A stretch of 64,000 bases of DNA. Source: Muricea muricata. Lineage: Eukaryota; Cnidaria; Anthozoa; Malacalcyonacea; Plexauridae. The notes beneath the pieces are model-generated. The model worked only from the letters and a program-made list of their open reading frames with translations. It ran no database searches and was not told where the DNA came from. The stretch is from positions 6,458,265 through 6,522,264 of the forward strand of contig OY979721.1 of assembly GCA_963855995.1 (NCBI GenBank), given 5' to 3'. Positions within the stretch are counted from its first letter, which is position 1, and each line of letters opens with the position of its first letter. Position numbers and translations under genes: made by a program. Below are positions 1-9,359 of this stretch, piece after piece.

Positions 1-308
1 GGGCGTAAAAACATGCTCAAATAACCAACTAAAAATTGCCGTTTTAAATCGATCAGGGCGACGTTTTAGAGCTTAAAATGAGGTTTTCAGTGCTAATGTG
101 AACGAGTTGAGCGCAATGATGTACTGCAATCACGGACCTAAAATAGACTTTCTAAATGGAAATTGCAGAACTTACCAAGTCGGGAATCATGTTTTCGGCG
201 CTCAAACCATCGACAAGAGAAAAATAACACGTTGACATGAGAAACCTATAACTTGCTTGTAGACTGAAAAGAAACGATCTTAGAACCATCAAAATTGAGT
301 TTTAAGCG

Positions 309-316
309 TTCTAGAA
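309..316. repeat. TTCTAGAA palindrome, one per monomer
   Basis: An exact 8-bp palindrome lying 2 bp left of the 9-bp dyad, with an XbaI site inside. It is kept in almost every monomer. Exceptions seen are ttctagac (15472 region and its copies in M10b), ttctataa (19020 and 59347 regions, end of M21), ttctagat (62899 region) and ttccacaa (63545 region). Confidence 0.85.
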
Positions 317-318
317 GC

Positions 319-346
319 GATTTGAGCGTAAAAACATGCTCAAATC
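319..346. repeat. Perfect 9-bp dyad at the monomer phase mark
   Basis: gatttgagc (319-327) and gctcaaatc (338-346) are exact reverse complements around a 10-base centre gtaaaaacat. In monomers reading caaataacc the arms are 8 bp instead of 9. The dyad is present in nearly every monomer; exceptions seen are atttaagcg in M3 ends (for example 1289-1297), gtgtaaa at 18391, acttgctc in the M2' monomers at 19360 and 59686, tgctgaaatc at 61313-61322 and tgctaaaatc at 61636-61645. Function unknown; possible hairpin or dimeric protein site. Confidence 0.8.
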
Positions 347-428
347 ACCAACTAAAAATCGCCGTTTTAAATCGATCAGGGCGACGTTTTAGAGCTTAAA
401 ATGATGTTTTCAGTGCTAAAGTGAACGA
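321..428. repeat. 108-bp subunit a of the monomer
   Basis: Starts tttgagcgtaaaaacatg, contains ttttaaatcg in its middle and ends aaaatgatgttttcagtgc...cga. Placed under subunits b and c it agrees at the start (nntgagcgnaa), at the middle taaat/taaac block and over the last 30 bases (aatnangttttnngngyt, ending cga). The spacing 321, 429, 537, 644 of the tgagcg box is regular (108, 108, 107), which is why I read the monomer as an ancient trimer. Confidence 0.7.
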
Positions 429-536
429 GTTGAGCGCAATGATGTACTGCAATCACGGACTTAAAAAAGACCTTCTAAATGGAAATAGCAGAAGTTAGCA
501 AGTCGGGAATCATGTTTTCGGCGCTCAAACCATCGA
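429..536. repeat. 108-bp subunit b of the monomer
   Basis: Starts gttgagcgcaatgatg, has ttctaaatgg in the middle and ends aatcatgttttcggcgctc...atcga, aligned to subunits a and c without large gaps. Monomer types M8, M15, M16, M17 and M19 lack one base in this subunit (gtacgcaatc instead of gtactgcaatc), which makes those monomers 322 bp and marks them as related. Confidence 0.7.
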
Positions 537-643
537 GATGAGCGAAATAACACGTTGACAAGAGAAACCTATAACTTGCTTGTAAACTGAAAAGAAACGA
601 TCTTAGAACCATCAAAATCACGTTTTAGGCGTTCTAGAAGCGA
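537..643. repeat. 107-bp subunit c of the monomer
   Basis: Starts gatgagcgaaataacacg, has ttgtaaactg in the middle and ends aaaatcacgttttaggcg...gcga. Subunit c is the most variable part between monomer types: the gagatgagc/gacaagagc/gatgatagg stretch and the last 30 bases carry most of the type-diagnostic differences. Confidence 0.7.
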
Positions 644-1263
644 TTTGAGCGTAAAAACATGCTCAAATAACCAACTAAAAATTGCCGTTTTAAATCGATC
701 AGGGCGACGTTTTACAGCTTAAAATGAGGTTTTTAGTGCTAATGTGAACGAGTTGAGCGCAATGATGTACTGCAATCACAGACCTAAAAGAGACTTTCTA
801 AATGGAAATTGCAGAACTTAGCAAGTCGGGAATCATGTTTTCGGCGCTCAAACAATCGACAAGAGCAAAATTTCACGTTGACATTAAAAACCTATAACTT
901 GCTTGTAGACTGAAAAGAAACGATCTTAGAACCATCAAAATCACGTTTTAGGCGTTCTAGAAGCGATTTGAGCGTAAAAACATGCTCAAATAACCAACTA
1001 AAAATTGCCGTTTTAAATCGATCAGGGCGACGTTTTACAGCTTAAAATGAGGTTTTTAGTGCTAATGTGAACGAGTTGAGCGCAATGATGTACTGCAATC
1101 ACAGACCTAAAAGAGACTTTCTAAATGGAAATTGCAGAACTTAGCAAGTCGGGAATCATGTTTTCGGCGCTCAAACAATCGACAAGAGCAAAATTTCACG
1201 TTGACATTAAAAACCTATAACTTGCTTGTAGACTGAAAAGAAACGATCTTAGAACCATCAAAA
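618..1263. repeat. Recent tandem duplication of one M3-phase monomer
   Basis: Two adjacent 323-bp stretches, about 618-940 and 941-1263, read the same. Both carry two variants absent from M3 in other copies: gcaatcacagacc (A at 780 and 1103) and aaacaatcgac. The variants therefore arose before the duplication. The first M3 ends like M2 (atcacgttttaggcg) and the second like M3 (atagcgttttaagcc), so the duplicated unit is offset from my monomer phase; exact ends cannot be fixed because flanks are homologous. Confidence 0.85.
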
Positions 1264-3552
1264 TAGCGTTTTAAGCCTTCTAGAAGCGATTTAAGCGTAA
1301 AAACATGCTCAAATCACAAACTAAAAATCGCCGTTTTAAATCGATCAGGGCGACGTTTTAGAGCTTAAAATGCAGTTTTCAGTGCTAAAGTGAACGAGTT
1401 GAGCGCAATGATGTACTGCAATCACGGACTTAAAAGAGACCTTCTAAATGGAAATAGCAGAAGTTAGCAAATCGGGAATCATGTTTTCGGCGCTCAAACC
1501 ATCGAGATGAGCGAAATAACACGTTGACAAGAGAAACCTATAACTTGCTTGTAAACTGAAAAGAAACGATCTTAGAACCATCAAAATCGTGTTTTAAGCG
1601 TTCTAGAAGCGATTTGAGCGTAAAAACATGCTCAAATAACCAACTTAAAATTGCCGTTTTAAATCGATCAGGGCGACGTTTTAGAGCTTAAAATGAGGTT
1701 TCAGTGCTAAAGTAAACGAGTTGAGCGCAATGATGTACTGCAATCACGGACCTAAAAGAGACTTTCTAAATGGAAATTGCAGAACTTAGCATGTCGGGAA
1801 TCATGTTTTCGGCGCTCAAACCATCGAGATGATAGGAATGACATGTTGAAATGAGAAACCTATAACTTGGTTGTAAACTGAAAAGAAACGATCTTAGAAC
1901 CATCAAAATCACGTTTTAGGCGTTCTAGAAGCGATTTGAGCGTAAAAACATGCTCAAATAACCAACTAAAAATTGCCGTTTTAAATCGATCAGGGCGACG
2001 TTTTAGAGCTTAAAATGAGGTTTTCAGTGCTAATGTGAACGAGTTGAGCGCAATGATGTACTGCAATCACGGACCTAAAAGAGACTTTCTAAATGGAAAT
2101 AGCAGAACTTAGCAAGTCGGGAATCATGTTTTCGGCGCTCAAACCATCGACAAGAGCAAAATAACACGTTGACATTAAAAATTATAACTTGCTTGTAGAC
2201 TGAAAAGAAACGATCTTAGAACCATCAAAATTGCGTTTTAAGCGTTCTAGAAGCGATTTGAGCGTAAAAACATGCTCAAATCACCAACTAAAAATCGCCG
2301 TTTTAAATCGATCAGGGCGACGTTTTAGAGCTTAAAATGAGGTTTTCAGGGCAAAAGTGAACGAGTTGAGCGCAATGATGTACTGCAATCACGGACCTAA
2401 CCCAGACCTTCTAAATGGAAATAGCAGAAGTTAGCAAGTCGGGAATCATGTTTTCGGCGCTCAAACCATCGAGATGAGCGAAAAAACACGTTGACATGAG
2501 AAACCTATAACTTGCTTGTAGAGTGAAAAGAAACGATCTTAGAACCATCAAAGATGCGTTTTAAGCGTTCTAGAAGCGATTTGAGCGTAAAAACATGCTC
2601 AAATCACCAACTAAAAATTGCCGTTTTAAATCGATCAGGGCGACGTTTTAGAGCTTAAAATGAGGTTTTCAGTGCTAAAGTGAACGAGTTGAGCGCAATG
2701 ATGTACGCAATCACGGACTTGAAAGAGACCTTCTAAATGAAAATAGCAGAAGTTAGCAAGTCGGGAATCATGTTTTCGGCGCTCAAACCATCGAGATAAG
2801 CGAAAAAACACGTTGACATTAGAAACCTATAACTTGCTTGTAGACTGAAAAGAAACGATCTTAGAACTATCAAAATTGCGTTTTAAGCGTTCTAGAAGCG
2901 ATTTGAGCGTAAAAACATGCTCAAATCACCAACTAAAAATTGCCGTTTTAATTCGATCAGGGCGACGTTTTAGAGCTTAAAATGAGGTTTTCAGGGCAAA
3001 AGTGAACGAGTTGAGCGCAATGATGTACTGCAATCACGGACCTAAAAGAGACTTTCTAAATGGAAATTGCAGAACTTAGCAAGTCGGGAATCATGTTTTC
3101 GGCGCTCAAACCATCGAGATGAGCGAAATGACATGTTGAAATGAGAAACCTATAACTTGGTTGTAAACTGAAAAGAAATGATCTTAGAACCATCAAAATC
3201 ACGTTTTAGGCGTTCTAGAAGCGATTTGAGCGTAAAAACATGCTCAAATCACCAACTAAAAATCGCCGTTTTAAATCGATCAGAGCGACGTTTTAGAGCT
3301 TAAAATGAGGTTTTCAGTGCTAAAGTGAACGAGTTGAGCGCAATGATGTACTGCAATCACGGACCTAAAAGAGACTTTCTAAATGGAAATTGCAGAACTT
3401 AGCATGTCGGGAATCATGTTTTCGGCGCTCAAACCATCGAGATGATAGGAATGACATGTTGAAATGAGAAACCTATAACTTGGTTGTAAACTGAAAAGAA
3501 ACGATCTTAGAACCATCAAAATCACGTTTTAGATGTTCTAGAAGCGATTTGG

Positions 3553-3875
3553 GCGTAAAAACATGCTCAAATAACCAACTAAAAATTGCCGTTTTAAATC
3601 GATCAGGGCGACGTTTTAGAGCTTAAAATGAGGTTTTCAGTGCTAATGTGAACGAGTTGAGCGCAATGATGTACTGCAATCACGGACCTAAAATAGACTT
3701 TCTAAATGGAAATTGCAGAACTTACCAAGTCGGGAATCATGTTTTCGGCGCTCAAACCATCGACAAGAGAAAAATAACACGTTGACATGAGAAACCTATA
3801 ACTTGCTTGTAGACTGAAAAGAAACGATCTTAGAACCATCAAAATTGAGTTTTAAGCGTTCTAGAAGCGATTTGA
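3553..3875. repeat. Monomer type M1
   Basis: Preceded by gatttggg. Diagnostic bases: aaataacc, gtgctaatgtg, ggacctaaaatagac, cagaacttaccaagtc, gacaagagaaaaataac and aaaattgagttttaagcg. Related type M1b (for example 19683) has gtggttttcag and gacaagagcaaaataac. Confidence 0.9.
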
Positions 3876-4198
3876 GCGTAAAAACATGCTCAAATCAACA
3901 ACTAAAAATCGCCGTTTTAAATCGATCAGGGCGACGTTTTAGAGCTTAAAATGATGTTTTCAGTGCTAAAGTGAACGAGTTGAGCGCAATGATGTACTGC
4001 AATCACGGACTTAAAAAAGACCTTCTAAATGGAAATAGCAGAAGTTAGCAAGTCGGGAATCATGTTTTCGGCGCTCAAACCATCGAGATGAGCGAAATAA
4101 CACGTTGACAAGAGAAACCTATAACTTGCTTGTAAACTGAAAAGAAACGATCTTAGAACCATCAAAATCACGTTTTAGGCGTTCTAGAAGCGATTTGA
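3876..4198. repeat. Monomer type M2
   Basis: Diagnostic: aaatcaacaac, gatgttttcag, ggacttaaaaaagacc, gcagaagttagcaagtc, gaaataacacgttgacaag, tgtaaactg and aaaatcacgttttaggcg. M2b copies (20006, 29039, 38072, 49041, 60332) have aaatcaccaac. Confidence 0.9.
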
Positions 4199-4521
4199 GC
4201 GTAAAAACATGCTCAAATAACCAACTAAAAATTGCCGTTTTAAATCGATCAGGGCGACGTTTTACAGCTTAAAATGAGGTTTTTAGTGCTAATGTGAACG
4301 AGTTGAGCGCAATGATGTACTGCAATCACGGACCTAAAAGAGACTTTCTAAATGGAAATTGCAGAACTTAGCAAGTCGGGAATCATGTTTTCGGCGCTCA
4401 AACCATCGACAAGAGCAAAATTTCACGTTGACATTAAAAACCTATAACTTGCTTGTAGACTGAAAAGAAACGATCTTAGAACCATCAAAATAGCGTTTTA
4501 AGCCTTCTAGAAGCGATTTAA
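4199..4521. repeat. Monomer type M3
   Basis: Diagnostic: cgttttacagc (others cgttttagagc), gaggtttttagtg, gcaaaatttcacg, attaaaaacc, aaaatagcgttttaagcc and the ending gatttaag, which breaks one arm of the dyad. Confidence 0.9.
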
Positions 4522-4844
4522 GCGTAAAAACATGCTCAAATCACAAACTAAAAATCGCCGTTTTAAATCGATCAGGGCGACGTTTTAGAGCTTAAAATGC
4601 AGTTTTCAGTGCTAAAGTGAACGAGTTGAGCGCAATGATGTACTGCAATCACGGACTTAAAAGAGACCTTCTAAATGGAAATAGCAGAAGTTAGCAAATC
4701 GGGAATCATGTTTTCGGCGCTCAAACCATCGAGATGAGCGAAATAACACGTTGACAAGAGAAACCTATAACTTGCTTGTAAACTGAAAAGAAACGATCTT
4801 AGAACCATCAAAATCGTGTTTTAAGCGTTCTAGAAGCGATTTGA
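4522..4844. repeat. Monomer type M4
   Basis: Diagnostic: aaatcacaaac, atgcagttttcag, ggacttaaaagagacc, gcaaatcggg and aaaatcgtgttttaagcg. Confidence 0.9.
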
Positions 4845-5166
4845 GCGTAAAAACATGCTCAAATAACCAACTTAAAATTGCCGTTTTAAATCGATCAGGG
4901 CGACGTTTTAGAGCTTAAAATGAGGTTTCAGTGCTAAAGTAAACGAGTTGAGCGCAATGATGTACTGCAATCACGGACCTAAAAGAGACTTTCTAAATGG
5001 AAATTGCAGAACTTAGCATGTCGGGAATCATGTTTTCGGCGCTCAAACCATCGAGATGATAGGAATGACATGTTGAAATGAGAAACCTATAACTTGGTTG
5101 TAAACTGAAAAGAAACGATCTTAGAACCATCAAAATCACGTTTTAGGCGTTCTAGAAGCGATTTGA
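4845..5166. repeat. Monomer type M5 (322 bp)
   Basis: Diagnostic: aacttaaaattgcc, gaggtttcagtg (one T short), agtaaacgag, gcatgtcggg, gatgataggaatgacatg and cttggttgtaaac. In alpha-type HORs its first bases are gcgaaaaac (one T missing, 321 bp); in beta-type HORs gcgtaaaaac. Confidence 0.9.
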
Positions 5167-5488
5167 GCGTAAAAACATGCTCAAATAACCAACTAAAAAT
5201 TGCCGTTTTAAATCGATCAGGGCGACGTTTTAGAGCTTAAAATGAGGTTTTCAGTGCTAATGTGAACGAGTTGAGCGCAATGATGTACTGCAATCACGGA
5301 CCTAAAAGAGACTTTCTAAATGGAAATAGCAGAACTTAGCAAGTCGGGAATCATGTTTTCGGCGCTCAAACCATCGACAAGAGCAAAATAACACGTTGAC
5401 ATTAAAAATTATAACTTGCTTGTAGACTGAAAAGAAACGATCTTAGAACCATCAAAATTGCGTTTTAAGCGTTCTAGAAGCGATTTGA
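5167..5488. repeat. Monomer type M6 (322 bp)
   Basis: Diagnostic: gtgctaatgtg, ggacctaaaagagac, atagcagaacttagc, gacattaaaaattataac (one base short) and aaaattgcgttttaagcg. In alpha-type HORs it begins gcataaaaac. Confidence 0.9.
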
Positions 5489-5811
5489 GCGTAAAAACAT
5501 GCTCAAATCACCAACTAAAAATCGCCGTTTTAAATCGATCAGGGCGACGTTTTAGAGCTTAAAATGAGGTTTTCAGGGCAAAAGTGAACGAGTTGAGCGC
5601 AATGATGTACTGCAATCACGGACCTAACCCAGACCTTCTAAATGGAAATAGCAGAAGTTAGCAAGTCGGGAATCATGTTTTCGGCGCTCAAACCATCGAG
5701 ATGAGCGAAAAAACACGTTGACATGAGAAACCTATAACTTGCTTGTAGAGTGAAAAGAAACGATCTTAGAACCATCAAAGATGCGTTTTAAGCGTTCTAG
5801 AAGCGATTTGA
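5489..5811. repeat. Monomer type M7
   Basis: Diagnostic: ttttcagggcaaaagtg, ggacctaacccagacc, gcgaaaaaacacg, cttgtagagtg and tcaaagatgcg. M14 and M18 share the first three marks but read tgtagactg and aaaattgcg. Confidence 0.9.
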
Positions 5812-6133
5812 GCGTAAAAACATGCTCAAATCACCAACTAAAAATTGCCGTTTTAAATCGATCAGGGCGACGTTTTAGAGCTTAAAATGAGGTTTTCAGT
5901 GCTAAAGTGAACGAGTTGAGCGCAATGATGTACGCAATCACGGACTTGAAAGAGACCTTCTAAATGAAAATAGCAGAAGTTAGCAAGTCGGGAATCATGT
6001 TTTCGGCGCTCAAACCATCGAGATAAGCGAAAAAACACGTTGACATTAGAAACCTATAACTTGCTTGTAGACTGAAAAGAAACGATCTTAGAACTATCAA
6101 AATTGCGTTTTAAGCGTTCTAGAAGCGATTTGA
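5812..6133. repeat. Monomer type M8 (322 bp)
   Basis: Diagnostic: gatgtacgcaatc (one T short), ggacttgaaagagacc, ctaaatgaaaatagc, gagataagcgaaaaaac, gacattag and gaactatc. In alpha-type HORs it reads gttgatattag and gcgtttttaacg. In the beta halves of units A-E it reads gagatgagcgaaataac with gacaagag. Confidence 0.9.
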
Positions 6134-6456
6134 GCGTAAAAACATGCTCAAATCACCAACTAAAAATTGCCGTTTTAATTCGATCAGGGCGACGTTTTAG
6201 AGCTTAAAATGAGGTTTTCAGGGCAAAAGTGAACGAGTTGAGCGCAATGATGTACTGCAATCACGGACCTAAAAGAGACTTTCTAAATGGAAATTGCAGA
6301 ACTTAGCAAGTCGGGAATCATGTTTTCGGCGCTCAAACCATCGAGATGAGCGAAATGACATGTTGAAATGAGAAACCTATAACTTGGTTGTAAACTGAAA
6401 AGAAATGATCTTAGAACCATCAAAATCACGTTTTAGGCGTTCTAGAAGCGATTTGA
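6134..6456. repeat. Monomer type M9
   Basis: Diagnostic: ttttaattcgatc (loses the ClaI site), ttttcagggcaaaagtg, ggacctaaaagagac, gaaatgacatgttg and gaaatgatc. Units B-E have cttgcttg in their alpha M9 where unit A has cttggttg. Confidence 0.9.
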
Positions 6457-6779
6457 GCGTAAAAACATGCTCAAATCACCAACTAAAAATCGCCGTTTTA
6501 AATCGATCAGAGCGACGTTTTAGAGCTTAAAATGAGGTTTTCAGTGCTAAAGTGAACGAGTTGAGCGCAATGATGTACTGCAATCACGGACCTAAAAGAG
6601 ACTTTCTAAATGGAAATTGCAGAACTTAGCATGTCGGGAATCATGTTTTCGGCGCTCAAACCATCGAGATGATAGGAATGACATGTTGAAATGAGAAACC
6701 TATAACTTGGTTGTAAACTGAAAAGAAACGATCTTAGAACCATCAAAATCACGTTTTAGATGTTCTAGAAGCGATTTGG
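6457..6779. repeat. Monomer type M10
   Basis: Diagnostic: gatcagagcgacg, gcatgtcggg, gatgataggaatgacatg, cttggttg and the ending gttttagatgttc...gatttggg, which marks the HOR boundary. Confidence 0.9.
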
Positions 6780-9359
6780 GCGTAAAAACATGCTCAAATA
6801 ACCAACTAAAAATTGCCGTTTTAAATCGATCAGGGCGACGTTTTAGAGCTTAAAATGAGGTTTTCAGTGCTAATGTGAACGAGTTGAGCGCAATGATGTA
6901 CTGCAATCACGGACCTAAAATAGACTTTCTAAATGGAAATTGCAGAACTTACCAAGTCGGGAATCATGTTTTCGGCGCTCAAACCATCGACAAGAGAAAA
7001 ATAACACGTTGACATGAGAAACCTATAACTTGCTTGTAGACTGAAAAGAAACGATCTTAGAACCATCAAAATTGAGTTTTAAGCGTTCTAGAAGCGATTT
7101 GAGCGTAAAAACATGCTCAAATCAACAACTAAAAATCGCCGTTTTAAATCGATCAGGGCGACGTTTTAGAGCTTAAAATGATGTTTTCAGTGCTAAAGTG
7201 AACGAGTTGAGCGCAATGATGTACTGCAATCACGGACTTAAAAAAGACCTTCTAAATGGAAATAGCAGAAGTTAGCAAGTCGGGAATCATGTTTTCGGCG
7301 CTCAAACCATCGAGATGAGCGAAATAACACGTTGACAAGAGAAACCTATAACTTGCTTGTAAACTGAAAAGAAACGATCTTAGAACCATCAAAATCACGT
7401 TTTAGGCGTTCTAGAAGCGATTTGAGCGTAAAAACATGCTCAAATAACCAACTAAAAATTGCCGTTTTAAATCGATCAGGGCGACGTTTTACAGCTTAAA
7501 ATGAGGTTTTTAGTGCTAATGTGAACGAGTTGAGCGCAATGATGTACTGCAATCACGGACCTAAAAGAGACTTTCTAAATGGAAATTGCAGAACTTAGCA
7601 AGTCGGGAATCATGTTTTCGGCGCTCAAACCATCGACAAGAGCAAAATTTCACGTTGACATTAAAAACCTATAACTTGCTTGTAGACTGAAAAGAAACGA
7701 TCTTAGAACCATCAAAATAGCGTTTTAAGCCTTCTAGAAGCGATTTAAGCGTAAAAACATGCTCAAATCACAAACTAAAAATCGCCGTTTTAAATCGATC
7801 AGGGCGACGTTTTAGAGCTTAAAATGCAGTTTTCAGTGCTAAAGTGAACGAGTTGAGCGCAATGATGTACTGCAATCACGGACTTAAAAGAGACCTTCTA
7901 AATGGAAATAGCAGAAGTTAGCAAATCGGGAATCATGTTTTCGGCGCTCAAACCATCGAGATGAGCGAAATAACACGTTGACAAGAGAAACCTATAACTT
8001 GCTTGTAAACTGAAAAGAAACGATCTTAGAACCATCAAAATCGTGTTTTAAGCGTTCTAGAAGCGATTTGAGCGAAAAACATGCTCAAATAACCAACTTA
8101 AAATTGCCGTTTTAAATCGATCAGGGCGACGTTTTAGAGCTTAAAATGAGGTTTCAGTGCTAAAGTAAACGAGTTGAGCGCAATGATGTACTGCAATCAC
8201 GGACCTAAAAGAGACTTTCTAAATGGAAATTGCAGAACTTAGCATGTCGGGAATCATGTTTTCGGCGCTCAAACCATCGAGATGATAGGAATGACATGTT
8301 GAAATGAGAAACCTATAACTTGGTTGTAAACTGAAAAGAAACGATCTTAGAACCATCAAAATCACGTTTTAGGCGTTCTAGAAGCGATTTGAGCATAAAA
8401 ACATGCTCAAATAACCAACTAAAAATTGCCGTTTTAAATCGATCAGGGCGACGTTTTAGAGCTTAAAATGAGGTTTTCAGTGCTAATGTGAACGAGTTGA
8501 GCGCAATGATGTACTGCAATCACGGACCTAAAAGAGACTTTCTAAATGGAAATAGCAGAACTTAGCAAGTCGGGAATCATGTTTTCGGCGCTCAAACCAT
8601 CGACAAGAGCAAAATAACACGTTGACATTAAAAATTATAACTTGCTTGTAGACTGAAAAGAAACGATCTTAGAACCATCAAAATTGCGTTTTAAGCGTTC
8701 TAGAAGCGATTTGAGCGTAAAAACATGCTCAAATCACCAACTAAAAATCGCCGTTTTAAATCGATCAGGGCGACGTTTTAGAGCTTAAAATGAGGTTTTC
8801 AGGGCAAAAGTGAACGAGTTGAGCGCAATGATGTACTGCAATCACGGACCTAACCCAGACCTTCTAAATGGAAATAGCAGAAGTTAGCAAGTCGGGAATC
8901 ATGTTTTCGGCGCTCAAACCATCGAGATGAGCGAAAAAACACGTTGACATGAGAAACCTATAACTTGCTTGTAGAGTGAAAAGAAACGATCTTAGAACCA
9001 TCAAAGATGCGTTTTAAGCGTTCTAGAAGCGATTTGAGCGTAAAAACATGCTCAAATCACCAACTAAAAATTGCCGTTTTAAATCGATCAGGGCGACGTT
9101 TTAGAGCTTAAAATGAGGTTTTCAGTGCTAAAGTGAACGAGTTGAGCGCAATGATGTACGCAATCACGGACTTGAAAGAGACCTTCTAAATGAAAATAGC
9201 AGAAGTTACCAAGTCGGGAATCATGTTTTCGGCGCTCAAACCATCGACAAGAGAAAAATAACACGTTGACATGAGAAACCTATAACTTGCTTGTAGACTG
9301 AAAAGAAACGATCTTAGAACCATCAAAATTGAGTTTTAAGCGTTCTAGAAGCGATTTGA
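6780..9359. repeat. HOR copy 3: truncated alpha copy, M1-M7 plus M8/M1 hybrid
   Basis: Starts: M1 6780, M2 7103, M3 7426, M4 7749, M5 8072, M6 8393, M7 8715, hybrid 9038. M5 begins gcgaaaaac and M6 gcataaaaac, the alpha marks. The last monomer has M8 bases up to 9205 (gtacgcaatc, aaatgaaaatagc, agaag) and M1 bases from 9209 (accaagtcg, gacaagagaaaaataac, aaaattgag). Only tta is ambiguous between them. This is the product of unequal exchange in homologous register. Confidence 0.92.

Larger units (their letters stand above)
326..648. repeat. Reference 323-bp monomer (type M2)
   Basis: This monomer serves as reference for the motifs described elsewhere. From its left end it carries the right half of a dyad (to 346), cgttttaaatcgatcagg, cgttttagagcttaaaa, gttgagcgcaatgatg, agtcgggaatcatgttttcg, gatgagcgaaataacacg, aactgaaaagaaacgatc and ttctagaagcgatttgag. 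It is 39% GC by hand count. A ClaI site (ATCGAT) and an XbaI site (TCTAGA) occur once per typical monomer, so digestion should give a 323-bp ladder. Its M2 type is shown by gatgttttcag, ggacttaaaaaagacc, gacaagag and aaaatcacgttttaggcg. Confidence 0.95.
3..3552. repeat. HOR copy 1: 10-mer with an extra M3 (11 monomers)
   Basis: Monomer starts: M1 3, M2 326, M3 649, extra M3 972, M4 1295, M5 1618, M6 1940, M7 2262, M8 2585, M9 2907, M10 3230. M10 ends gatttggg before the next M1, a mark that recurs at each HOR boundary (3551, 6778, 12262, 23553, 32586, 41619, 52588) and, after M21, also at 19035 and 59361. Apart from the extra M3 the order equals copy 2. M5 and M6 both begin gcgtaaaaac, the beta form. 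Confidence 0.93.
3553..6779. repeat. HOR copy 2: canonical 10-mer, 3,227 bp
   Basis: Cleanest copy of the 10-monomer unit: starts 3553, 3876, 4199, 4522, 4845, 5167, 5489, 5812, 6134, 6457 for M1-M10. Lengths are 323 except M5, M6 and M8 (322). It follows copy 1 in the same phase and differs from it mainly by lacking the extra M3; M2 reads aaatcaacaac here and aaatcaccaac in copy 1. Confidence 0.95.

Noticed and set aside
495..512. Possible CENP-B box around agcaagtcggga
   Set aside because: The right part (A, then CGGGA) fits, but the required TTCG on the left is actt here. I found no full match to the box on either strand, so no CENP-B site is called.
2397..2408. Telomere-like cctaaccc in M7-type monomers
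   Set aside because: It is a single 8-bp match inside one monomer type and is never tandem. It is best read as a variant of cctaaaag.
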